Below, piece by piece: positions 1-9,156 of a stretch of 64,000 nt of DNA (its first letter is position 1; the number at the start of each line of letters is the position of its first letter). The notes below the pieces were generated by a model, which saw nothing but the letters and a program-made list of their open reading frames with translations, had not been told where the DNA came from and did not search any database. The position numbers and the translations under genes were made by a program. The stretch covers positions 558,001-622,000 of the forward strand of contig NZ_JAGSHX010000006.1 in the NCBI RefSeq assembly GCF_018138715.1, written 5' to 3'. Source of the DNA: Streptomyces asiaticus. GTDB lineage: Bacteria; Actinomycetota; Actinomycetes; Streptomycetales; Streptomycetaceae.

Positions 1-1
1 G

Positions 2-382
2 GCGGTGGCCGCCCTCAGCGGGCTGGCCCTGCGCGGCTGCCTGGCCGAGGGGGGCCTGCGGCCCGGTTTCGCGGCCGCGGCGCAGCGCGCCGTGGCCCGG
101 GCGAGCGACACCGCCTGGCTGACCGCCGTCGGCGCGGACCGCCCTTACGCCACGGACGGGGACACCACACCACCGGGGGCGGCCGAGCGGCTGCGGAGCT
201 GGTATTTCGGGCGGCTGGCGGCCCGGGCGGCGATCGACCGGGTGGTCGGCGCGGCGTTCCGCGATGTCACCTATCTGGCGGCGGGCCCGTCCCGGCTGAT
301 GTCCCCTTCGGTCGCCCTGCGGACGGTGCTGCTGCCGAGGGCCCGGGGCCTGGCCGACCCGCCGCTGCGCGTGGAGAGCTGA
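2..382 (+). CDS. C-terminal part of a probable FAD-dependent monooxygenase (5' truncated)
   Basis: The frame is open from the window edge to a TGA at 380-382, so only the last ~126 residues are visible. The segment has an Ala/Arg-rich helix, then WLTAVGADRPY, a helical block (LRSWYFGRLAARAAIDRVV) and a short tail reading LMSPSVALRTVLLPR. This resembles the C-terminal lid of actinobacterial FAD-dependent monooxygenases of the PHBH/squalene-epoxidase type. The FAD-binding GxGxxG and GD motifs would lie upstream and cannot be checked. The assignment rests on recalled similarity of the tail only. The GTG at 5 is probably an internal codon, not the start. Confidence 0.5.
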   Translation, partial: AVAALSGLALRGCLAEGGLRPGFAAAAQRAVARASDTAWLTAVGADRPYATDGDTTPPGAAERLRSWYFGRLAARAAIDRVVGAAFRDVTYLAAGPSRLMSPSVALRTVLLPRARGLADPPLRVES

Positions 383-482
383 CCGGGGACGGCGCCCGGG
401 AGGGTGTGCTCAGCCGGTCATCACGACGCAGGCCACGTGCCGGTTGGCATTTCCCCGGAGTCTGCGACGAAACGGCACGAAA

Positions 483-530
483 TGCGCAGACTGATAAGGT
501 TGCTCAGGGCTGCGCAGAGTCGCGCAGAGT
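483..530 (+). promoter_or_regulatory. Direct repeats upstream of the DeoR-family gene, candidate operator
   Basis: Three near-identical 10-mers occur: TGCGCAGACT at 483-492, TGCGCAGAGT at 511-520 and CGCGCAGAGT at 521-530. They surround a possible -10 hexamer TAAGGT at 495-500. DeoR-family proteins often bind direct repeats in their own promoters, so autoregulation is a reasonable inference. Confidence 0.35.
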
Positions 531-551
531 TACGGAAGGACGGGGGCCGCG

Positions 552-1349
552 ATGCGTCAGGGGGCCGGGGCGGAGGAGCGCGGACGGCTGCGCGCCGGAG
601 ACCGCAGGGAACGGATCGCCCGGATGATCCAGACCGACGGCACGGTCGTCGTGGAGGAGCTGGCCCGCTCGCTGGAGGTGACGCCCTCCACCATCCGCCG
701 GGATCTCGCGCTCCTCACCGAACAGGGCACCATCGCCCGCACCTACGGCGGCGCGATGAGCGCCGGTCACACCGCCGAGCCCACCCTGGGGCAGCGCAGC
801 GGGCTCGCGGTCGCCGAGAAGGACCGCATAGGGCGCTGGGCGGCCGCGCGGATCGGGCCGGGCGACACCGTCATCCTCGACGCCGGCACCACCACCGGGC
901 GGGTCGCCCACCATCTGCGCGCCCGCGGCGAGCTGACCGTGATCACCTGCGGCCTCACCGCGCTGGGCGAGCTGGCGGAGGCGGACGGCATCGAGCTGAT
1001 CACCCTCGCCGGAACCCTGCGCCATGTCAGCCAGGGCTTCGTCGGACCGCTCGCCGAGCTGACCCTGTCCCGGCTGACCGCGGACAAGGTGTTCCTGGGC
1101 GCCGACGGGCTGGACGCGCGGCTGGGGATCTGCGAGGCGAGCCTCCAGCAGACCTCGCTCAAGGAGATGATGGCCGACCGCGGCAAGGAGGTGTACGTCC
1201 TGGCCGACAGCAGCAAGCTGGGCCAGTCCCCGTTCACCGCCTGGGCGCCGCTGGACCGGCCGTGGACGCTGGTCACCGACAGCGGCGCCACCGATGACCA
1301 GCTCGGCCCGTTCCGGGCGCTGCCCGACACCGAAGTGATCACCGTCTGA
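552..1349 (+). CDS. DeoR/GlpR-family transcriptional regulator
   Basis: The 265-residue length is usual for DeoR repressors. Residues ~18-70 form the N-terminal winged helix-turn-helix (RRERIARMIQTDG...VTPSTIRRDLALL), followed by the linker motif RTYGGA. The rest is the DeoRC sensor domain with the sugar-phosphate-binding signature ILDAGTTTGRVA near residue 110 and a second loop GADGLDARLGI. Family members sense phosphorylated sugars or polyols and repress nearby catabolic genes. No sugar kinase or transporter is adjacent: the downstream neighbour is convergent snapalysin. The regulon may therefore be distant or upstream of the window. The ATG start follows a weak AAGGA; the direct repeats upstream suggest autoregulation. 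Confidence 0.9.
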   Translation: MRQGAGAEERGRLRAGDRRERIARMIQTDGTVVVEELARSLEVTPSTIRRDLALLTEQGTIARTYGGAMSAGHTAEPTLGQRSGLAVAEKDRIGRWAAARIGPGDTVILDAGTTTGRVAHHLRARGELTVITCGLTALGELAEADGIELITLAGTLRHVSQGFVGPLAELTLSRLTADKVFLGADGLDARLGICEASLQQTSLKEMMADRGKEVYVLADSSKLGQSPFTAWAPLDRPWTLVTDSGATDDQLGPFRALPDTEVITV

Positions 1350-1384
1350 CGACGTGCCGACAGCGGCGCGGTGACGGTGATGGG

Positions 1385-1419
1385 TGAGCGGGCCGGGAGC
1401 CTGGCTCCCGGCCCGCTCA
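1385..1419. terminator. Strong bidirectional hairpin between convergent genes
   Basis: A perfect inverted repeat, TGAGCGGGCCGGGAGCC paired with GGCTCCCGGCCCGCTCA, surrounds a single T. It lies between the stop of the DeoR gene and the stop of the convergent snapalysin gene, so it can serve both strands. There is no U-tract, as is common in Streptomyces. Confidence 0.75.
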
Positions 1420-1435
1420 GTCCCGGTGCATCGGG

Positions 1436-2002
1436 TCAGTCCCGGTACATCCGCGGCGTCGCGGCGGCCGTCGCGCCCGCGCCCACGAGGCCGAAGCTGT
1501 CCTCGACCTCGGCCTTCTCGGCGGCATTCGGGTTGGGGTTGGTGCAGGAGACCCCGGCGGTGGAGCCGGACATCAGGCTCGAGCACGGCCCCGGCTTCAT
1601 GTCCGGCAGGCCGAGGATGTGGCCGAGCTCGTGCGAGGAGATCCGCACCGTGTTGTAGCCCTCGTCGACGGCCTCGCGGCCGAAGTAGATCGTGCCACTG
1701 CCCAGACCGGTCGACAGGGTGCGGGGCCAGCCGTTGTCCGCGATGATGCGGACGTTGGCCCGCTGCCCGGACGCGGCCGGCTTCAGCTGGACGTTGACCA
1801 CGCTCGCGTTCCAGATCGCCGCGCCCTTGGCCACGGCGTCCTTGAACTCGGCGGCCCCGCTGGCGTCGTACGTCACCGTCCGCGCGGCGGCGGTGTGCTC
1901 CGCCGGGGCGGAGGCGGGGGCGGCCACGGCCTGTCCGGCCGTCAGGGCGAGCACCGCCGTCACCGCGGCGGGTAAGGCACGTAGGAACGTGCTGGATCTC
2001 AC
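1436..2002 (-). CDS. snpA: Snapalysin, secreted small neutral zinc protease (M7)
   Basis: The 188-residue protein has a Sec-type signal peptide (LRALPAAVTAVLALTAGQAVA, cut near residue 28) and a short propeptide. The snapalysin zinc motif HELGHILGLPD is at residues 124-134, with His124, His128 and Asp134 as ligands and Glu125 catalytic. A C-terminal cysteine pair (Cys140, Cys153) fits the family disulfide. The GTG start at 2002 was chosen because AGGAGG lies 7 bases upstream; a longer open frame to 2146 has no signal peptide at its front. Snapalysins usually sit beside a LysR activator gene; none is seen here, and recQ is divergent. Confidence 0.9.
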   Translation of the reverse strand: MRSSTFLRALPAAVTAVLALTAGQAVAAPASAPAEHTAAARTVTYDASGAAEFKDAVAKGAAIWNASVVNVQLKPAASGQRANVRIIADNGWPRTLSTGLGSGTIYFGREAVDEGYNTVRISSHELGHILGLPDMKPGPCSSLMSGSTAGVSCTNPNPNAAEKAEVEDSFGLVGAGATAAATPRMYRD

Positions 2003-2160
2003 GATCGGCCTCCTCGTGGGGGAAGGATGGACGGAGCAAGTGGGCATGAGCATGGCATGTCGCCGTCTCATCGGCCACTGTGCCCACCCACCTTGCCTCA
2101 TCCGGCCGGTTGTCCACAGGCGGTCACCGCGAGTACCTCCCGGCACCCTAGAATCGCGGG

Positions 2161-4032
2161 ATGGCTCTCCCCGACACCGGCCCCGACATGAGCGACGCGC
2201 CCGGCCCCGAGACGAGCGAGGCGCTCGGCGTTCTGCACCGCGTCTTCGGTTACGACTCGTTCCGGGGAGGGCAGCAGGAGATCATCGACCATGTGGTGGC
2301 CGGTGGTGACGCGCTCGTCCTCATGCCGACCGGCGGTGGCAAATCGCTGTGCTACCAGATCCCGGCGCTGGTGCGGAAGGGCGTCGGTGTCGTCGTCTCG
2401 CCCCTGATCGCACTGATGCAGGACCAGGTCGACGCGCTGCGGAACCTCGGGGTGCGGGCCGGGTTCCTCAACTCCACCCAGGACCTGGACGAGCGGCGGA
2501 TGGTCGAGGCCGAGTTCCTCGCGGGCGAGCTGGATCTGCTCTATCTCGCGCCGGAGCGGCTGCGGGTCGAGTCCACGCTGCGGCTGCTGGACCGGGGCCA
2601 GATCTCGCTGTTCGCCATCGACGAGGCGCACTGTGTGGCCCAGTGGGGGCACGACTTCCGGCCCGACTATCTGGCCCTGTCCGAGCTGCACGAGCGGTGG
2701 CCCACCGTGCCCCGGATCGCGCTGACCGCGACCGCCACCGAGGCCACCCACGCCGAGATCGCGTCCCGGCTGAAGCTCCAGGACGCGCTGCACTTCGTGG
2801 CCAGTTTCGACCGCCCGAACATCCAGTACCGGATCGCTCCCAAGAACGAGCCGAAGAAGCAGCTGCTGGAGCTGTTGCGCACCGAGCACCCGGGCGAGGC
2901 GGGGATCGTCTACTGCCTGTCCCGCTCCTCGGTGGAGAAGACGGCCGAGTTCCTGGTGGCCGAGGGTATCGACGCGGTGCCGTACCACGCGGGGCTGGAC
3001 GCGCCGACCCGCGCCGAGCATCAGGCGCGCTTCCTGCGCGAGGACGGTCTGGTCGTGGTGGCCACGATCGCGTTCGGCATGGGGATCGACAAGCCCGATG
3101 TGCGGTTCGTGGCCCATCTGGACCTGCCCAAGTCCGTGGAGGGCTACTACCAGGAGACCGGCCGGGCCGGGCGGGATGGACAGCCCTCCACCGCATGGCT
3201 GGCGTACGGGCTCCAGGACGTGGTCCAGCAGCGGAAGATGATCGACACCTCCGAGGGCGACGACACCCATCGGCGCCGCCTCGGCGCCCATCTCGACGCG
3301 ATGCTGGCGCTGTGCGAGACGGTGGAGTGCCGCCGGGTGGGGCTGCTGGCGTACTTCGGCCAGGAGTCCACCCCCTGTGGCAACTGCGACACCTGCCTCA
3401 CTCCCCCGGAGTCCTGGGACGGCACCATCCCCGCGCAGAAGCTGCTGTCCACGGTGGTGCGGCTCAAGCGGGAGCGCAACCAGAAGTTCGGCGCGGGGCA
3501 GATCATCGACATCCTGCTCGGGAAGAAGACGGCCAAGGTCATCCAGTTCGACCATGACGCGCTGTCGGTGTTCGGTATCGGTACCGAGCTGCGCGAGGCC
3601 GAATGGCGCGGTGTGGTACGGCAGTTGCTGGCCCAGGGGGTGCTCGGCGTCGAGGGGGACTACGGCACGCTGGTGCTCACCGACGCGAGCGCTGAGGTGC
3701 TGAACCGGCAGCGCGAGATCAGGCTGCGGCGCGAGCCGGAGAAGGCGTCGCGCACCGCGAAGGGAAAGACGGGGGCCTCGGGGAAGGCCAAGAAGGCCCC
3801 GGTGGATCTGCCCGAGGAGGCCGTGCCGGTCTTCGAGCGGCTGCGCGCCTGGCGGGCGGCGACCGCGAAGGAGCAGGGCGTCCCCGCGTATGTGGTCTTC
3901 CACGACGCCACCCTGCGCGAGATCGCGACCCTTGCCCCGGCCACGCTCGAGGAGCTCGGCACGGTGAGCGGGGTCGGCGAGAACAAGCTGGTGAAGTACG
4001 GGCAGGGGATTCTGGACACCCTGGCGTCCTGA
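2161..4032 (+). CDS. recQ: ATP-dependent DNA helicase RecQ
   Basis: The 623-residue protein is a full-length RecQ: a 3'-5' superfamily 2 helicase acting in recombination and fork repair. Seen in order: Q-motif GQQEII near residue 40, Walker A MPTGGGKS with Lys61, DEAH box at 154-157, the aromatic-rich RecQ loop [10 protein letters not shown] (161-170), the SAT-like motif LTATAT, and helicase motif VI ([10 protein letters not shown]). Next come the RQC zinc cluster (ETVEC...PCGNCDTC), a Lys-rich linker (~525-545) and a C-terminal HRDC domain. The gene appears monocistronic, with snapalysin divergent and a terminator 26 bases after its stop. Confidence 0.95.
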   Translation: MALPDTGPDMSDAPGPETSEALGVLHRVFGYDSFRGGQQEIIDHVVAGGDALVLMPTGGGKSLCYQIPALVRKGVGVVVSPLIALMQDQVDALRNLGVRAGFLNSTQDLDERRMVEAEFLAGELDLLYLAPERLRVESTLRLLDRGQISLFAIDEAHCVAQWGHDFRPDYLALSELHERWPTVPRIALTATATEATHAEIASRLKLQDALHFVASFDRPNIQYRIAPKNEPKKQLLELLRTEHPGEAGIVYCLSRSSVEKTAEFLVAEGIDAVPYHAGLDAPTRAEHQARFLREDGLVVVATIAFGMGIDKPDVRFVAHLDLPKSVEGYYQETGRAGRDGQPSTAWLAYGLQDVVQQRKMIDTSEGDDTHRRRLGAHLDAMLALCETVECRRVGLLAYFGQESTPCGNCDTCLTPPESWDGTIPAQKLLSTVVRLKRERNQKFGAGQIIDILLGKKTAKVIQFDHDALSVFGIGTELREAEWRGVVRQLLAQGVLGVEGDYGTLVLTDASAEVLNRQREIRLRREPEKASRTAKGKTGASGKAKKAPVDLPEEAVPVFERLRAWRAATAKEQGVPAYVVFHDATLREIATLAPATLEELGTVSGVGENKLVKYGQGILDTLAS

Positions 4033-4057
4033 CCGCCCCAGCCTTCTGACGTTACGT

Positions 4058-4094
4058 CAAACCCCCGCTTCCGCAACCCGGGAGCGGGGGTTTG
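4058..4094. terminator. Rho-independent-type hairpin after recQ
   Basis: A 15-bp stem (CAAACCCCCGCTTCC with GGGAGCGGGGGTTTG, one G:T pair) closes a 7-nt loop. It is just downstream of recQ and can act on both strands. Confidence 0.8.
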
Positions 4095-4126
4095 GCAGGT
4101 CCGGAGCACAGGGGTTACCGATGAGT

Positions 4127-4147
4127 GTTACCTGAGGTAACCTCAGG
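4127..4147. repeat. Two overlapping perfect palindromes
   Basis: GTTACCT-G-AGGTAAC (4127-4141) overlaps CCTGAGG-TAA-CCTCAGG (4131-4147), and another GTTACC lies at 4114-4119. The two forms are mutually exclusive hairpins or could be a protein site. The site is in a convergent gap, so a promoter operator would be unusual. Confidence 0.5.
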
Positions 4148-4239
4148 GCCCGTGATCCATGGTCCGTGGCCGCCGGGGACTGGGGTGCTCCGGCGGCCAC
4201 TCACCCTCGCGCCGTTCCTCATACCGTACGAGGCGGTTC

Positions 4240-6459
4240 CTACAGCTCCTTGATGCGGATGTCGCGGTACGAGATCACATCATCGGTGCTGTGGACCTGG
4301 AGACCGATGTACCCGGAGGAGTACCGACGGCCGTCCGTGCCGGGGTCGTCCGAGCGCGGCGGGGTGAACTCCTGACCACCGGTGTTGTCGAACTCATTGA
4401 GCAGCACACCGTTGCGGTAGATCGAGAAGTGCTGACCGACCACCCGGATCTCGTAGTCGTTCCAGCTGCCCTTGGGGGTGACCCCCGCCCCGGCCAGCCC
4501 GACCCGGTCGAAACCGTAGATCGATCCGGTCTTGTACATATCGCCGTCCGGGCGGTCGAGGATCTGCACCTCGTGCCCGTACTTGATGGCGACCCACTCC
4601 GGGCGGGACTCCTCGGGGTGGTCATGGACGTACGGGAAGCGCACGAAGACACCTCCGTTGGCATTGCCCGTCCCGGGTGCGTCATCGCGGAACTGGAGCT
4701 TCAGGGAGAAGTCGTCGTAGGTCCGCTGCGGGAACCACAGCATGCCCATGCCCTGGACCGAGGTGCTGCTGGTGATGCTGCCGTCGTCATTGAGGCCGAA
4801 GGCCCCGCCGCCCACGTGCTGCCACCTGTCGAGCGACTTCTGGGTGCCGTCGAACAGCGGGCGGTAGCCCTCGTCCTGACCGGGCTTGCCGATCCCGGAC
4901 TGCTTGGCCGCCTTGTTGATGGCCCGGTACTCGCGCTGGTCGATGACGCCGTCGGTGAGCAGCTTGTCGGTGACGGAGGTGACGTGCTTGAGGAAGAGGG
5001 CGTGGGAGGACCAGTCCTTCTCGTCCTCGATCAGCTCATTGATGGTGCAGCGGCTGCGGGTGATGCGGTTGGGTACGCCGGTGTCCACCGTGCCGACGAT
5101 CACCGTGAGGCGCTCGTCCCACTCCGGACACGCGGGTGCGGGCACCCCGCCGCCTTCGGCCACGGTGAAGGCGATCTGGCGGGCCTCGGAGGTGTTGCCC
5201 GCCTTGTCGGTGGCGCGGTACGCCACGGTGTGACGGCCCACCCGGTCCACCACCACGGGGGTGGCGTACGCGAGATAGGGACCGCTGTCCAGGGAGTACT
5301 CGACCTTCTCCACCCCGGAGTCGTCGTCCGCGGCGGTGAGTGTGACCTTGGCGCTGCCCACATAGGCGCCGTCGGAGTTCTTGGTCCCATCGACCTGCGC
5401 GGAGGTCGACGGCGGAATGGTGTCCTCGGCCGGCGGCACCACCACCGTGAAGTCCACCGACTTCACCTGCGACACGTTCCCCGCCTTGTCCGCCGCCCGG
5501 AAGCGCACCGTGTGCGCGCCCGCGTCATGGACCATCACCGGACCGGTGTAGGGCTGGAACTCCCCCTGGCCCAGGGCGTAGTCGATCCGGTTGACCCCGG
5601 AGCCGGTGTCCGAGGCGGTGACGGTCACGGTGGCCATGCCGATGTACGCACCGGACGGGTCCTTCTCACCGGAGACGGTGGCGGAGGTCTCCGGCGGTGT
5701 GGTGTCGTCCGTCGGCGGCGCCACCACGGTGAAGTCCACCGACTTCACCTCCGACACGTTCCCCGCCTTGTCGACCGCCCGGTAGCGGATGGTGTGCTGC
5801 CCGACCTGGTGGACCATCACCGGGGCGGTGTAGGGCTGGAACGCCCCGTCGCCTTCGGCGAACTCGATCCGGTCCACACCGGAGCCCTCGTCGGTGGCGG
5901 ACACCGAGACGGTGGCCATCCCGATGTACGCGCCGTCGGCGTTCTTCTCGCCCTCGACCTTCGCCGTGGCCTCGGGCGCGGTGGTGTCCCCGCCCCCGCC
6001 GCCGTCGGTGACCACCAGGATGCCCTGCATCTGGCCGTGGCCGGGGATGGTGCAGTGGTAGCGGTAGCGGCCGGGGCTGAGGGTGACCTCGGCGGTGTGC
6101 TTGCCGCCGCTGTCGTCCGAGGGGTTGGCGAGGATGTTCAGCGGGACGTCGTTGTTGTACTCCGGGTCGGAGACATCGAACGTCAGGGTGTGCGGCATCC
6201 CCATGGTGTTGCCGGTGGCCGTGCTGTTCTCGAAGACGATGGTGGTCTTCCCGGCGACCGCGGTAGTGGGCGCCGAGGTGTACTTGGTGATGTCGTCACC
6301 CGCGGTCCAGGTGAGGGTCTGCTGGGCGGCCTGCCGGGTGTCGTCCTGTCCATAGGCCACCGTCGCCGTCGCCGAGCTCAGCCCGAGGACCATGAGCAGC
6401 GCGGCGAGCAGCGGCAGCCAGGGTCTGATGGGGTGGGGGCGCCTTCGCTTCACGGTCAC
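4240..6459 (-). CDS. Secreted cupredoxin - OmpL47-like repeats - DUF1080 (3-keto-disaccharide hydrolase-like) protein
   Basis: The 739-residue protein has a signal peptide (residues ~1-37, RRR then a hydrophobic stretch). Residues ~45-150 form a blue-copper cupredoxin domain with ligands His90 (MPHTLTF), Cys136, His141 and Met144 (HCTIPGHGQM). Three ~95-residue OmpL47/Ig-like repeats follow (~160-445), each with VDRIEF/VNRIDY/VEKVEY and RAxDKAGNxSE-type cores. A poorly recognised segment lies at ~455-540. A C-terminal DUF1080 (laminin-G fold) domain has LFDGT and GGVFVRFP motifs; some members of that family hydrolyse 3-keto-disaccharides. The GTG start at 6459 overlaps the upstream stop as GTGA, indicating coupling to the ThuA/sugar dehydrogenase gene. 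Confidence 0.85.
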   Translation of the reverse strand: MTVKRRRPHPIRPWLPLLAALLMVLGLSSATATVAYGQDDTRQAAQQTLTWTAGDDITKYTSAPTTAVAGKTTIVFENSTATGNTMGMPHTLTFDVSDPEYNNDVPLNILANPSDDSGGKHTAEVTLSPGRYRYHCTIPGHGQMQGILVVTDGGGGGDTTAPEATAKVEGEKNADGAYIGMATVSVSATDEGSGVDRIEFAEGDGAFQPYTAPVMVHQVGQHTIRYRAVDKAGNVSEVKSVDFTVVAPPTDDTTPPETSATVSGEKDPSGAYIGMATVTVTASDTGSGVNRIDYALGQGEFQPYTGPVMVHDAGAHTVRFRAADKAGNVSQVKSVDFTVVVPPAEDTIPPSTSAQVDGTKNSDGAYVGSAKVTLTAADDDSGVEKVEYSLDSGPYLAYATPVVVDRVGRHTVAYRATDKAGNTSEARQIAFTVAEGGGVPAPACPEWDERLTVIVGTVDTGVPNRITRSRCTINELIEDEKDWSSHALFLKHVTSVTDKLLTDGVIDQREYRAINKAAKQSGIGKPGQDEGYRPLFDGTQKSLDRWQHVGGGAFGLNDDGSITSSTSVQGMGMLWFPQRTYDDFSLKLQFRDDAPGTGNANGGVFVRFPYVHDHPEESRPEWVAIKYGHEVQILDRPDGDMYKTGSIYGFDRVGLAGAGVTPKGSWNDYEIRVVGQHFSIYRNGVLLNEFDNTGGQEFTPPRSDDPGTDGRRYSSGYIGLQVHSTDDVISYRDIRIKEL

Positions 6460-8954
6460 TCCGCCTTCCTGGCCAGATCCTGGGCGAGCGGAGTGGGCTC
6501 GCCGCCGTTGTACGTGATGTGCCACAGCGCCGACTTGGAGTCGGAGGTGAAGAAGCCGCGCCCGTAGTCGAGGACGTAGAGCGAGCCGTCCGGGGCGAAC
6601 TTCCAGTCCATGAGGTTGCGGATGCCGTCGGCGCCCACCGGGATGATCTTCTTGAGGGAGTCGGCGTGCACCGGCAGCCCGCCCTTGCCGACGGTCTTGG
6701 GGTCGGTCAGCACCGCGTGGCGCGGCTGGTCGGCGTCGTAGAAGTCGCCGACGAACCACTTGCCGTCCCAGTACTGGGGCCATTTGGTGGTGCTGTCACT
6801 GGTGGCGTCGTACCGGTAGACCGGGCCGTTCATGGTGGCCTGGCCGCCGCCCTTGAGCCACGGCAGCAGGTACTTGGCCTCGGACGTCTTGTAGCTGGGG
6901 ATGCCATTGGCGTCCCGCGGGTAGTCGGGGGCGCCGCCCTGGGGCGAGTACCAGATGGTGTTCGCGGTGACGGGCGGCAGGTTCACCAGACCGTCGTTGT
7001 TGGGCGACTCGTTCTTGGGGTGGTCGCAGTCGTACCAGCCCAGCGGCTTGCTGGGGTCGGGCAGATTGCGGTCCCGGTAGGGCTGCTTGTTGCCCATGCA
7101 GAACGGCCAGCCGTGGTTGCCCGCCTTGGTGATGGCCGCGAAGGTGTCGTACTTGGCCGGGCCCCAGGTGGTGCTGGGCTCGCCCGCGTCCGGGCCGACC
7201 CACCCCGCGTAGAGGATGTCGGTCTTCTGGTCCACGAAGATCCGGGCCGGGTTGCGCACCCCCATCACATAGATCTCGCCACGGGTCTTGGCCCCGCCCT
7301 CGTCGGGCTCCTTGCCGGTGAAGAGATTGCCCTCGGGGAGGGTGTAGGTGCCGTCGTCCTCGGGGTGGATCCGCAGGATCTTGCCGTTGAGGTTGTGGGT
7401 GTTGCCCGCGGTGCGGCGGGCGTCGGCGAAGGAGACGCCCTTGTAGTTCGGCTGCGGGTTGTTGCCGGAGTACCCGTCGCTGAACTGGGAGGAGTTGTTG
7501 TCGCCGGTGGCGATGTAGAGGTTGCCCTTGGAGTCCCAGCTCATCCCGCCGCCCGCGTGGCAGCAGCTGTGGATCTGGACCGGCCAGGAGAGCAGGACCT
7601 TCTCCGAGCCCAGGTCCAGCTTGTTGGTCTTCAGGTCCAGGGTGAACCGGGAGACGCGGCGCTCGGCCATCTGGGTGTCCCGGTTGATCCGGGAGTGCGG
7701 GGTGTAGTGCAGATACACCCAGCCGTTGGTGAGGAAGTCCGGGTCCAGCTCGATGCCGAGCAGCCCCTCCTCGACCTTGATCAGCTCATCGCCGCCGCCC
7801 TTGTTGCCGAAGACGGTCAGGGCGCCCGCGAGCGTCACCTTGCCGGTGGCCGGGTCATAGACATGGATCTGGCCCTGCCCCTTGCCGATGTCCGGGTCGT
7901 TCCAGTCGGTGACCACGGGCGCGCTGTTGTCGCCGCCGCCCCGGCCGATGTACAGCACCCGGCCGTCCTTGGCGACGACGAGGCCGTGCGGCTCGCCGAT
8001 CTGGTCGGACTGGCCCGGCTGATTGGGCTTGGTGACGCGCTCGGCCTTGTAGTTCGCGTTGATGGTGGCCTTGCAGTCGGCGCGGGAGAGCCGGGTGGTC
8101 CACAGCAGCGCGCCGCGCAGATGGGCGCGGAAGTCGGTCTCCTGGAAGGTGGACACCGTGCCGCCCATGCCGGTGTAGAAGGAGCGGCCGCCGTCGTAGT
8201 CACGGCACCAGGAGATCGGGTGGTCCGCGCCGTTGGCGCCGGCGCCCGGCTGGTAGCTGGACTCGCGGACCCGGGCCACGGTGTGCACCGTGCCGGAGGG
8301 GTTGTCCTTCCAGTTGGTCCAGGTGTCGGTGCGCTTCCACTCCAGCGGCAGCTCCTTGGTGGCCGGGTGGACGCGGTCGCCGACCTCCACCACGGCGCGC
8401 TGGGCGGTGGCCGGGCTGGTGGCCGCCGGGCGGGCGCCGATCAGCCCGCTGTACCAGTCGGAGTACGGCTCGTTGCGGGCCGCGTCATGGATGCCGAGGA
8501 AGCCGCCGCCCGCCTCCATGTACGCCTCGAGCCCCGCCTCCTGCTCGGGGTCGAGCACATCGCCGGAGCCGGTCAGGAAGACCACGGCGTTGTACTTGCC
8601 GAGCCGGGGCTTGGTGAAGACCGAGGCGTCGGCGGTGGCGTCGACGGTGAACCGGGTCGCCGCGGGGCCCTGGTTGCCGATCCGCTCGATGGCCTCGATG
8701 CCCGCGTTCACCGTGGCCGGCTCGTCCCCCGCCGAGCCGTGGAACACCAGGACCCGGACGTTGTCACCGCCGGGCGGCGACGGCAGCGTGAGTGGCGCAC
8801 GATCCTCGGGCCGGGCGCTGGCGGGGGTTCCGCCCAGCAGGGTCGCGGTGAGGGCGCCGAAGAGCAGTGCCGCCACCCCCGCGCGTCTCCTTCGCAGCCG
8901 ACCGACTGTCAGCCCTCTCCTCTTCGAGGGCATTTGGTACGGTATGTCCCGCAT
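6456..8954 (-). CDS. Secreted ThuA domain - PQQ-type sugar dehydrogenase fusion
   Basis: The 832-residue protein has an Arg-rich signal peptide (RRRRAGVAALLFGALTATLL, cleaved near residue 48). Residues ~65-290 are a ThuA-like domain (VLVFHGSAGDEPATV, GGGFLGIHDA). ThuA is a class-I-amidotransferase-like fold linked to trehalose/3-keto-sugar metabolism. Residues ~315-815 are a beta-propeller of the soluble glucose/sorbosone dehydrogenase type (PHGLVVAKDGRVLYIGRGGG, LGIELDPDF, HAGGGMSWDSKGNLYIATGD, LNGKILRI, GVRNPARI), a family that binds PQQ and calcium. It is the first gene of a two-gene operon, coupled by GTGA to the cupredoxin-DUF1080 gene. An alternative start is ATG at 8933. Confidence 0.88.
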   Translation of the reverse strand: MRDIPYQMPSKRRGLTVGRLRRRRAGVAALLFGALTATLLGGTPASARPEDRAPLTLPSPPGGDNVRVLVFHGSAGDEPATVNAGIEAIERIGNQGPAATRFTVDATADASVFTKPRLGKYNAVVFLTGSGDVLDPEQEAGLEAYMEAGGGFLGIHDAARNEPYSDWYSGLIGARPAATSPATAQRAVVEVGDRVHPATKELPLEWKRTDTWTNWKDNPSGTVHTVARVRESSYQPGAGANGADHPISWCRDYDGGRSFYTGMGGTVSTFQETDFRAHLRGALLWTTRLSRADCKATINANYKAERVTKPNQPGQSDQIGEPHGLVVAKDGRVLYIGRGGGDNSAPVVTDWNDPDIGKGQGQIHVYDPATGKVTLAGALTVFGNKGGGDELIKVEEGLLGIELDPDFLTNGWVYLHYTPHSRINRDTQMAERRVSRFTLDLKTNKLDLGSEKVLLSWPVQIHSCCHAGGGMSWDSKGNLYIATGDNNSSQFSDGYSGNNPQPNYKGVSFADARRTAGNTHNLNGKILRIHPEDDGTYTLPEGNLFTGKEPDEGGAKTRGEIYVMGVRNPARIFVDQKTDILYAGWVGPDAGEPSTTWGPAKYDTFAAITKAGNHGWPFCMGNKQPYRDRNLPDPSKPLGWYDCDHPKNESPNNDGLVNLPPVTANTIWYSPQGGAPDYPRDANGIPSYKTSEAKYLLPWLKGGGQATMNGPVYRYDATSDSTTKWPQYWDGKWFVGDFYDADQPRHAVLTDPKTVGKGGLPVHADSLKKIIPVGADGIRNLMDWKFAPDGSLYVLDYGRGFFTSDSKSALWHITYNGGEPTPLAQDLARKAE

Positions 8955-9156
8955 TGGTCACCCATCCCTCTCACGTACCTATAACACCGCTGAAGGAAGC
9001 TAGACGGCTTTTCGCAAGTCGCCAATAGCTATGACCGCAACTCAACGAACTTTGTCCTGAGTGTGGATGAACGAGCATCCCCCGGCTACCGTGAAAGCAC
9101 CCCGGGGCATCTGCGCATCGTCAACGGCAGGGGATCCACAGCGATTTGGGAGAACG

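Noticed and set aside
2003..2146. An N-terminal extension of snapalysin
   Set aside because: The extension has no signal peptide and the GTG at 2002 has AGGAGG at ideal spacing.
4159..6567. An 802-codon plus-strand frame antisense to the cupredoxin/DUF1080 gene
   Set aside because: Repetitive HHREVHRLHLRHV-type sequence is just the complement of the Ig-like repeats; no SD, no known motifs.
9061..9156. An N-terminal extension of the laccase
   Set aside because: It has no SD, puts the Tat signal 32 residues inside the protein, and ATG 9157 has a good SD.
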